DNA of 64,000 bases from Paraescarpia echinospica (taxonomy: Eukaryota > Annelida > Polychaeta > Sabellida > Siboglinidae), in assembly GCA_020002185.1 (NCBI GenBank), contig CM034532.1, positions 32,335,577 to 32,399,576 of the forward strand. The letters are read 5' to 3'. The notes beneath the pieces are model-generated. The model was not told the origin of the DNA. It saw only the letters and a program-made list of their open reading frames with translations, and did no database searches. Position numbers and translations under genes: made by a program. Position 1 is the first letter of the stretch. Each line of letters opens with the position of its first letter. This document shows positions 57,001-64,000 of the stretch, one piece after another.

Positions 57001-60000
57001 TTGACACTCGGAAGGCTCAGTCTAATTATAGCTGATCAGCTCCAAGTACTCTGGAGACAATCCAGTTTACTGATGTCCACAGAAGCCCTGGGCCCAGGGG
57101 TGGGACAGGAGCTAGGGGTACTAAACCAACCAACAGACTACATCCCATTAAATTGGCCTAGGTTACAGTGGTACTGTTATAATTATAACTGGGTTAATCA
57201 TCTCCTAGTAACACTAAGACAATTTTTGCTAATTGATACTCGGAAGGCTCAGTCTAATTATAGCTGATCAGCTCCAAGTACTCTGGAGACAATCCAGTTT
57301 ACTGATGTCCACAGAAGCCCTGGGCCCAGGGGTGGGACAGGAGCTAGGGGTACTAAACCAACCAAAAGACTACATCCCTTTAAATTGGCCTAGGTTACAG
57401 TGGTACTGTTATAATTATAACTGGGTTAATCATCTCCTAGTAACACTAAGACAATTTTTGCTAATTGACACTCGGAAGGCTCAGTCTAATTATAGCTGAT
57501 CAGCTCCAAGTACTCTGGAGACAATCCAGTTTACTGATGTCCACAGAAGCCCTGGGCCCAGGGGCCAGGACCTAGCTCAATCAGTCAATGACGTGTTAAA
57601 ACCACCCACTTTAACCCAATTTCCTGTGTTCAGAGCGGGCGGCAGAGTATCACATGTGCAGTCCAGTGCCAGGGAATTTTGTACCATACAGGAAGTGGTT
57701 GCTACATTATGATTTCTGGCTGTAAGCACATCAAAGGGATGGCTATTGTGCAACACCCAAAAAGTTACATTGTATGAATTACTGCTGTCACAGTCTGGCC
57801 AGGCATCAAGTGTTTACGTCTGCTGGCGAGAGAACTGGCATGGGAAAGGGAGTCACCAGGTGACTGGTCAATAATCTTTCATTGAGAGTCTATATTTACA
57901 ACACAGTATGGGCTGGAAACATTTAACCTGATCTTGTATAGTAAATCCATAGCAATCAGACGGAACTAACCATTGGGACTGTACATATAATTATAACATC
58001 ATATAAAAATATTTTTTTTCTGTAGCAGCTTATATGTATTACTACATTTGTCTCACTGGATATATTGATATTCATCCACCATGAAATTACTTACTAACAG
58101 AGTAGCAGACCCTGTTAATACCACAGGGAGTAAAAATGAGCACAAGCGATTTATTAGTTTTATTTTTATCTGCTAGGTAGCATTCCTGTTTGTCCGTCTG
58201 GTGACGCAACTGCCTAGTCATGCCAAAACGCAATCGAGGCTAGCCATGCCATAGCGGTATCCTTGGCCCTGTTCTGTTTAGCTTATACACTACATCCCTT
58301 AGTCGAGTCATAACTAATCATAATATAAATCATCATTTGTATGCTGACGACACACAGACATCTTTATCAACAAAAAACTAGACTTATTTATTTGAAATTG
58401 CATTCCCACCCCAATCTTTGGCGGTCCCTTGCTCTAATGACGACTCATGCTTGTCCCTGTTAATGATTTTGCCCAATGATTCTTGTATGTTGCGCCTCTG
58501 AGCTCAGATTCCTGGGGATTTAGGTGCTATAGAAGTTTGTCATTATTAATATTAAACAAGATTAATTCGATCGGGACAATTCGGGACATCAAGCGTTGGT
58601 ACAGATTGAAAAGTTGCATGCTGATAAAACATTTGAGACAGGAAGTACTAGCAGCAGGTCTAGTGACGTGAGCGATAATGGCAATTAGCGCAAGCGATAA
58701 ATCGCTCCCTAGATGAGCGATTAGCGCGAGCGGTAGGGAGCGAGAGCGATCGCTCGCCTCAAAAATAATGCATTGACATTTAGTTGCATTTTTGCAAGGT
58801 TTCTTCTATAATTTATGCTTCTGTATGTGAACGAAATAGGGGAGGGTGGTACTACAGGTATGGGTGGCAGGCATGGGACAATTAACTTTGAAAGTTAATT
58901 AATTAAATTACAGTTAACTGAGGTATTTTCCAATTAACTTAAACACACACATTTATCAGGTCAAGAAAATTAAATTAACTTCCCAAATTGTTCAACTTTC
59001 ATTCAACTAAATTACCAATTACCCATGGTAACATCAACTCAGTTAACAATCAACTTAAACTTAAATTAACAAGTAATGTTAATACAAAACAAAAACACCA
59101 ATTAAAGGGCCTAACTGGATCATCACTGGAACAAATGTCTAACAGGACAAGCCTGCTAATAAAGCACAATTACATTGTACAAATATCTCTAAATCTTGAA
59201 ATCACATTTAGAGAATTTATGTTAAATATTGTATTGCCAAATTGTGTTCACTTTTCACATTTATCTTTGGGATTTTGTCATAAGATCATCAAAGCTACCA
59301 GTAATTATATTTACTAGTTTTTAAATTAAATTAACCTTTTCCAGAAAAGTTAATTAATTAAATTAATATGTGTCTCATGAGAAAGTTAATTAAGTTACTT
59401 GAATTAACACATTAACAATTGGAATAAACCCATGCCTAATAGGTGGTACTGCAGTTAAATATGGTACAAGCTGTCAATCAATAAATAGTTTTTGAACAAG
59501 TGTGGAAAACCGGTACCAGACAGACTAAACATTTCACATGGCTGAGGATATAGTCCCTACATAAAACGTTTGTTTCACGAGATATAGGGTCATTCATCCA
59601 CTCAAAAGATAGCAGGGTAATAGACGAGGTAACTATGGTGAAGTTACAAAGCCATGTTAACACCAGGGTAATAAAACAGGGACATGACATCAGGATTCGT
59701 TCGCGTCCCTAAGTATTGGGACAGTGAATCTGACAATTATTTTTATGTACTGTATGTTTTGGGACCGCTGGAAATTTAATTATTATTTTTTAAGTGTCCC
59801 AATACATACGGTTATTATGATAAGGCACTTGCCTGGCCCTCTGTGGTTTGACGGTCCAGTCCACACCGACCACCTCATACCCGCTCTCTGCCAACTCCTC
59901 CATCGAATGGTGGGCGTCCTTGCCAAATATCACCTGTCACAAACACCAAACATCACCAGTCACAAACACCAAATATCACCAGTCACAAACACCAAATATC

Positions 60001-63000
60001 ACCTGTCACAAACACCAAATATAACCTATCATAAACACCAAATATCACCTATCAAACTGACACATTTCCCACTGCTAGGACTCCCAGCCAGGGATTTGGT
60101 GCTGTTCCTGTTAGACTCCAGCCAGGGACTTGGTGCTGTTCCTGTTAGACTCCCAGCCAGGGACTTGGTGCTGTTCCTGTTAGACTCCTAGCCAGGGACT
60201 TGGTGCTGTTCATGTTAGACTCCCAGCCAGGGACTTGGTGCTGTTCCTGTTAGACTCCCAGCCAGGGACTTGGAGCTGTTCCTGTTAGACTCCCAGCCAG
60301 GGACTTGAAGCTGTTCCTGTTAGACTCCCAGCCAGGGACTTGGTGCTGTTCCTGTTAGACTCCCACCCAGGGACTTGGTGCTGTTCCTGCTAGGACTCCC
60401 AGCCAGTTCCTGTTAGACTACACAGAGATAGTTAGACTTTATTTTTGGAATTGTATAAATCATACATACAAAGAAACACAAACAAGAGGAAGAACAATCA
60501 GTAAGATTATATACAGTTCCAGGTTGACAGTGGAGCCAATTAAGAACAATTGGTAAGATTATATACAGTTCCAGGTTGACAGTGGAGCCAATTAAGAACA
60601 ATCAGTAAGATGATATACAGTTCCAGGTTGACAGTGGAGCCAATTAAGAACAATCGGTAAGATTATATACGGTTCCAGGTTGACAGTGGAGCCAATTAAG
60701 AACAATCGGTAAGATTATATACGGTTCCAGGTTGACAGTGGAACCAATTAAGAACAATCGGTAAGATTATATACGGTTCCAGGTTGTCAGTGGAGCCAAT
60801 TAAGAACAATCGGTAAGATTATATACAGTTCCAGGTTGACAGTGGAGCCAATTAAGAACAATCGGTAAGATTATATACAGTTCCAGGTTGACAGTGGAGC
60901 CAATTAAGAACAATCGGTAAGATTATATACAGTTCCAGGTTGACAGTGGAGCCAATTAAGAACAATCGGTAAGATTATATACAGTTCCAGGTTGACAGTG
61001 GAGCCAATTAAGAACAATCGGTAAGATTATATACAGTTCCAGGTTGACAGTGGAGCCAATTAAGAACAATCGGTAAGATTATATACAGTTCCAGGTTGAC
61101 AGTGGAGCCAATTAAGAACAATCGGTAAGATTATATACAGTTCCAGGTTGACAGTGGAGCCAATTAAGAACAATCGGTAAGATTATATACAGTTCCAGGT
61201 TGACAGTGGAGCCAATTAAGAACAATCGGTAAGATTATATACAGTTCCAGGTTGACAGTGGAGCCAATTAAGAACAATCGGTAAGATGATGTACAGTTCC
61301 AGGTTGACAGTGGAGCCAATTAAGAACAATCGGTAAGATGATGTACAGTTCCAGGTTGACAGTGGAGCCAATTAAGAACAATCGGTAAGATGATATACAG
61401 TTCCAGGTTGACAGCGGAGCCAATTAAGAACAATCCGTAAGATGATATACAGTTCCAGGTTGACAGCGGAGCCAATTAAGAACAATCAGTAAGATAATAT
61501 ACAGTTCCAGGTTGACATTAAAGCCAATTAAGAACAATCAGTAAGATGATATACAGTTCCAGGTTGACAGCGGAGCCAATTAAGAACAATCCGTAAGATG
61601 ATATACACTTCCAAGTTGACAGCGGAGCCAATTAAGAACAATCAGTAAGATCATATACAGTTCCAGGTTGACAGTGGAGCCAATTAAGAACAATGAGTAA
61701 GATGATATACAGTTCCAGGTTGACAGTTGAGCCAATTAAGAACAATCCGTAAGATGATATACAGTTCCAAGTTGACAGCGGAGCCAATTAAGAACAATGA
61801 GTAAGATAATATACAGTTCCAGGTTGACAGTGGAGCCAATTAAAAACAATGAGTAAGATTATATACAGTTCCAGGTTGACAGTTGAGCCAATTAAGAACA
61901 ATCAGTAAGATGATATACAGTTCCAGGTTGACAGTTGAGCCAATTAAGAACAATCAGTAAGATGATATACAGTTCCAGGTTGACAGTTGAGCCAATTAAG
62001 AACAATCAGTAAGATAATATACAGTTCCAGGTTGACAGTAAAGCCAATTAAGAACAATCCGTAAGATGATATACAGTTCCAGGTTGACAGCGGAGCCAAT
62101 TAAGAACAATCCGTAAGATGATATACACTTCCAAGTTGACAGCGGAGCCAATTAAGAACAATCAGTAAGATAATATACAGTTCCAGGTTGACAGTGGAGC
62201 CAATTAAGAACAATGAGTAAGATGATATACAGTTCCAGGTTGACAGTTGAGCCAATTAAGAACAATCCGTAAGATGATATACAGTTCCAAGTTGACAGCG
62301 GAGCCAATTAAGAACAATGAGTAAGATAATATACAGTTCCAGGTTGACAGTTGAGCCAATTAAGAACAATCTGTAAGATGATATACACTTCCAAGTTGAC
62401 AGCGGAGCCAATTAAGAACAATCAGTAAGATAATATACAGTTCCAGGTTGACAGTGGAGCCAATTAAGAACAATGAGTAAGATGATATACAGTTCCAGGT
62501 TGACAGTGGAGCCAATTAAGAACAATCCGTAAGATGATATACAGTTCCAAGTTGACAGCGGAGCCAATTAACAACAATGAGTAAGATAATATACAGTTCC
62601 AGGATGACTGTTGAGCCAATTAAGAACAATGAGTACCCCCATGGGGTAAGATGATATACTGTTCCAGGTTGACAGTTGAGCCAATTAAGAACAATCAGTA
62701 AGATGATATACAGTTCCAGGTTGACAGTTGAGCCAATTAAGGCCAGACACGGCAGGTAGATAGGGTTATTTTTTAATTTGTGCAAACAGTTCAATTTTGT
62801 CTGCCCAATACATGAAATGGGTCTTACTGAGTAAAATATATATTGAACTTTTTTCAGCCAGACCCCCCGTTTCCATGGTAACAAACAAAATGGCTGCCAT
62901 TTTGAGCAAATATTGGCAAATTTGGAAACACTGCCATTTGTTATTGAATCTATATATAATTATAATTCTTGCAAATCCATGTTCTCCATAGATTCTATTG

Positions 63001-63567
63001 TGCAATGATCAGGGCATTTTTTGAAATGTTATTTTTAAAATAATTTTTTAATAAAATACGAAAAAAATTCTTGTTTTTTTGCAACAAATATGGCTATATC
63101 TTTCAAACTATTCATGATTGAAAAAGTGTCTGGTCATTGCACACAGTAGAAGGGTGTACAGTGTTCAAACTTAATCTTAATCCATCCCAAGACGTGTGAC
63201 ATATGTGAATATTGTAATGTTATTCTATCAAGATAATATTGCCAGAGCTGGGCATTACCACGTTTTTTTCGTGATTACACTACTTAAGCAAATATTTATT
63301 ATTTAAAAGAATTTGCCTTTAATGATGATATAAAACTATTTAAGTTAGGTATATTTTGTGTAACAGGTGGAATTTTATTCCGGATCACCACCGAACCTTT
63401 GCCATACCACTCACCATTGGAACTGGGGCGCAGCCTTGGTCTTCCAAGTTCTTCTTCACCCTGGTTGAGATCTGTCGGATGTAGGGCAGTGCAAACTTGC
63501 TGAACATGCCAGATCCAAGGACGCCGGCATGTGACTCAAACAGTTGCAGCAGCTGTCCCAGCGACAC
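50855..63567 (-). CDS. UROD: Uroporphyrinogen decarboxylase, C-terminal four coding exons (5' end beyond the window)
   Basis: Minus strand exons about 63567-63415, 59933-59833, 52183-52117 and 51019-50855 give about 161 residues, roughly the last 44% of a protein of about 367 residues. UROD is a cytosolic homodimer that removes four carboxyl groups from uroporphyrinogen III to make coproporphyrinogen III in haem synthesis. Visible are [66 protein letters not shown] and a C-terminal helix ending NANN and stop. The GHG histidine corresponds to the conserved active-site His near residue 339 of human UROD. Length between motifs matches the human enzyme with no gaps. The intron after the second visible exon has a GC donor. 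Introns of 3.5, 7.6 and 1.1 kb are filled with repeats. Confidence 0.93.
51700..52100 (+). mobile_element. LINE ORF2 C-terminal fragment
   Basis: Plus strand reading [20 protein letters not shown] and [16 protein letters not shown], the RWxGHxxRMxxxRxxKxxxxxxxxGRxxxxRKxxxDE pattern found at the C-terminus of many non-LTR retrotransposon proteins. It lies in the last UROD intron in antisense, ending about 20 bp from the exon at 52117. Confidence 0.65.
52117..52183 (-). CDS. UROD: UROD coding exon (third from last visible block)
   Basis: Short 67-bp exon. After acceptor 'ttgtacag' one base completes a codon split with the previous exon, then [20 protein letters not shown] and SK, ending before GTAGGT in phase 0. 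The [13 protein letters not shown] motif is nearly invariant in UROD. Confidence 0.95.
52315..52450. mobile_element. pogo/mariner-like MITE in UROD intron
   Basis: Shares 'aaggtcaccctagggcagtc' and 'ccaaattatttttgt' plus 'aaagtatagga' with the MITE in CLCC1 intron 1. Ends are decayed. Confidence 0.55.
52600..52675. mobile_element. Short hairpin MITE with TGTATTGGGACA ends
   Basis: 'ccgtatgttttgggacacct' and 'gtccctatgtattgggacac' enclose an AT-rich core. It is homologous to 59705-59811. Confidence 0.5.
52676..53184. other. UROD intron, unassigned part
   Basis: No exon or repeat recognised. Confidence 0.4.
53678..55062 (+). pseudogene. FLYWCH/MULE transposase pseudogene
   Basis: Frame 1 (53678 to about 54180) has the FLYWCH zinc finger: [29 protein letters not shown] and AEDSHNHAP, giving Cys-Cys-His-His ligands. 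After a frameshift, [20 protein letters not shown] and [19 protein letters not shown] (54163-54400) are the MULE transposase core, with the catalytic DGTF Asp. Another shift leads to [20 protein letters not shown] and [12 protein letters not shown] (54474-54570). Remnants [27 protein letters not shown] and [16 protein letters not shown] follow, with stops, to about 55005. At least three frameshifts and several stops mean it is inactive. Confidence 0.8.
55420..55685 (+). pseudogene. Small ORF downstream of the MULE transposase, unidentified
   Basis: Reads [20 protein letters not shown], then [20 protein letters not shown] and [19 protein letters not shown]. Helical and Cys-containing. It could be a second exon or cargo of the MULE. 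AATAAA follows at about 55752. No family recognised. Confidence 0.35.
55686..56130. other. No supported gene
   Basis: AT-rich flank of the MULE-like element. Confidence 0.4.
56145..57565 (+). repeat. Long tandem repeat, about six units of 243 or 232 bp
   Basis: The word 'ctaggggtactaaaccaacc' recurs at 56151, 56394, 56637, 56880, 57112 and 57344. Spacing is 243 for the first three intervals and 232 for the last two. The difference is an extra 'gggacaggagt' at the unit junction. Units are almost identical, indicating recent amplification. Paired 88-codon ORFs at 57001 and 57233 are artefacts of the array. The first unit starts inside the right end of the MULE-like element. Confidence 0.95.
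57566..58255. other. UROD intron, unassigned part
   Basis: No exon or clear repeat. Confidence 0.4.
58250..58560 (+). mobile_element. L2-like LINE RT fragment and 3' tail
   Basis: Plus strand [20 protein letters not shown], then [19 protein letters not shown] (58256-58370), that is RT motifs B and C with an intact YADD. Then, after a deletion, comes the tail 'ctgagctcagattcctgggg' and 'aggtgctatagaagtttg' with ATT repeats. The tail matches that of the LINE in CLCC1 intron 3 (about 41955). Confidence 0.75.
58868..59438. mobile_element. hAT-like element with TTAATTAA-rich arms
   Basis: Ends CAGGCATGGGACAATTAAC and the inverse of (C)AGGCATGGGTTTATTCC. Flanking 8-mers ATGGGTGG (58860-58867) and ATAGGTGG (59439-59446) differ at one base, a clear hAT-type duplication. 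Arms are composed of 'aattaactt' and 'ttaattaa' words. An ORF of 109 codons inside (58988-59317) has no recognisable domain. Confidence 0.75.
59705..59811. mobile_element. Short hairpin MITE next to a UROD exon
   Basis: GTCCCTAAGTATTGGGACA at the left and 'tgtcccaatacatacgg' at the right form inverted ends. It ends 22 bp from the exon at 59833, on the donor side of that exon. Confidence 0.6.
59833..59933 (-). CDS. UROD: UROD coding exon with GC donor
   Basis: After acceptor 'tttgtgacag': [20 protein letters not shown], then [13 protein letters not shown] and the first two bases of an Arg codon. The donor is AG|GCAAGT, the textbook GC-AG consensus. Using it, the protein aligns to human UROD without a gap ([13 protein letters not shown] against ARECVGKTVTLQG). 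The nearest GT three bases on would break the phase with the next exon. Confidence 0.93.
59930..60060 (+). repeat. 23-bp tandem repeat, about five to six copies
   Basis: The unit is 'accagtcacaaacaccaaat' plus 'atc', with decay towards the right. It begins at the very acceptor of the UROD exon: the first 'cacctgtcacaaacacc' contains the acceptor AG in complement. Confidence 0.85.
60075..60415 (+). repeat. 35-bp minisatellite, about ten copies
   Basis: The unit is 'ctcccagccagggacttggt' plus 'gctgttcctgttaga'. It lies in the UROD intron. Confidence 0.92.
60484..62742 (+). repeat. 52-bp minisatellite, about 43 copies
   Basis: The unit is 'aagaacaatcggtaagatta', 'tatacagttccaggttgaca', 'gtggagccaatt'. 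The first third (60,600-61,300) is very homogeneous. Beyond 61,380 variants (GCGGAGCC, TTGAGCC, CCGTAAG, GAGTAAG) appear in higher-order blocks of about 8-9 units: for example 61,490-61,850 resembles 62,020-62,340. On the plus strand each unit contains GGTAAGAT, a donor-like word, but UROD is read from the other strand. Confidence 0.95.
62750..62945 (+). repeat. Dispersed repeat shared with 10917-11100
   Basis: 'ggcaggtagatagggttatt', 'gtctgcccaa', 'taaaatatatattgaac' and 'ttttcagccagacccccc' occur in the same order as in Kolobok copy 1. Confidence 0.65.
62946..63414. other. UROD intron, unassigned part
   Basis: AT-rich, nothing recognised. Confidence 0.45.
63415..63567 (-). CDS. UROD: UROD coding exon, first visible
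   Basis: Reads [20 protein letters not shown], then [20 protein letters not shown] and [11 protein letters not shown], ending before GTGAGT in phase 0. The left coding limit is certain; the upper limit is approximate because no strong pyrimidine tract precedes the candidate acceptors. Alignment supports VSLGQ as coding. Confidence 0.9.
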
Positions 63568-63694
63568 AAATGTTCTAATTTACCATGTGACATTGTATAT
63601 TTCATTATTTTAAAAGTTCACAGTTTAAAAAAAGTAAATTCTTTTTACCATGTAACATTGTAAACTTCATTATTTTAATGGCCCGCAGTTTATA
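63568..63694. other. UROD intron, AT-rich
   Basis: A short duplicated phrase 'ttaccatgt.acattgta.attcattattttaa' occurs twice (about 63580 and 63647). Confidence 0.5.
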
Positions 63695-63790
63695 GAAAAG
63701 GAAACTCCTTATATAGCACAGTATCCAGTTTATAGGACTGCTCAAAGCGCTTTACTCTACTCCCGGACAGATCTGTTCAAGGTGGACTGC
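63695..63790 (-). mobile_element. SINE 3' fragment, minus strand
   Basis: The inverse of the SINE tail: 'ggactgctcaaagcgcttta' and 'ctctactcccggacagatct', preceded by 'cttatatagcacagtatcca'. Same family as 5345-5460 and 42455-44035. Confidence 0.65.
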
Positions 63791-64000
63791 CTTGCTATTT
63801 TCTACAAAGCAGAAGCAGAAATTAGCTATCTGATACAAACATATGTCTGTAACATCAGATCTGTTGAACGGACTCACAAAACTGTTTAAAAAATTCAAAA
63901 AAAAAATTGAATTTTGTGAACTCATAATTGCTATGGAAATCTTGCTAAACCATCAACAAAACTTCTCTCACAAAACATTTCCAATCTTACGATTTCACAT
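63791..64000. other. Unassigned sequence to window edge
   Basis: No exon recognised. Earlier UROD exons are expected further right. Confidence 0.4.

Noticed and set aside
57001..57499. Two nearly identical 88-codon ORFs
   Set aside because: They are the same frame in consecutive units of the 232/243-bp tandem repeat.
60484..62742. Possible CRISPR-like array
   Set aside because: Units are contiguous with no unique spacers, the context is a eukaryotic intron, and no cas genes exist.
1..64000. Endogenous viral or LTR retroelement sequences
   Set aside because: No gag, protease, integrase, LTR pair or viral structural gene was recognised; all RT fragments are of non-LTR type.

Overview
This is a stretch of an animal nuclear genome. 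It is AT-rich, has spliced genes with long introns, and carries a dense and varied load of mobile elements and minisatellites. The mixture of Kolobok, hAT, CACTA-like, MULE/FLYWCH, Rex1-like and L2/CR1-like elements suggests an aquatic invertebrate (lancelet, mollusc or similar). The species cannot be fixed from sequence alone. No bacterial operons, CRISPR arrays, rRNA genes or confident tRNA genes were seen.

Left half (1-36.8 kb): almost entirely mobile DNA. In order there is a LINE endonuclease fragment running off the left edge, a broken multi-copy ORF with a Cys-rich tail, a foldback MITE, a broken CACTA-like transposase with a possible host-type exon pair beside it, and two same-orientation Kolobok-type transposons (9916-15689 and 16340-25840). 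Each Kolobok copy has TTAA target duplications and long terminal inverted repeats. Each carries a decayed THAP-type transposase on the minus strand and a separate intron-containing gene on the plus strand that resembles the P2X7 C-terminal 'ballast' domain. Copy 2 was later hit by a Rex1-like LINE and two small MITEs. After two 3' exons of an unknown gene (25888-27468) and more MITEs comes a three-level nest at 31489-36842: a foldback MITE split by a hAT-like element, itself split by an L2/CR1-like LINE.

Right half (37-64 kb): two recognisable cellular genes converge. CLCC1 (plus strand, seven coding exons, 38347-48285, 585 residues, every intron phase 0) encodes an ER chloride channel CLIC-like protein. 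UROD (minus strand, last four coding exons, 50855 to about 63567) encodes the C-terminal part of uroporphyrinogen decarboxylase of the haem pathway; its 5' exons lie beyond the right edge. Their introns hold large tandem arrays with units of 23, 24, 35, 46, 52, 72 and about 243 bp, plus a FLYWCH/MULE element, LINE pieces, hAT-like elements and MITEs.

The points most worth following are the ballast-domain gene carried by Kolobok elements, the inverted pair of 46-bp minisatellites flanking CLCC1 exons 4-6, the nested insertion series with readable target duplications, and probable GC-AG introns in both cellular genes. Many long ORFs here are artefacts of tandem repeats and should not be annotated as genes.
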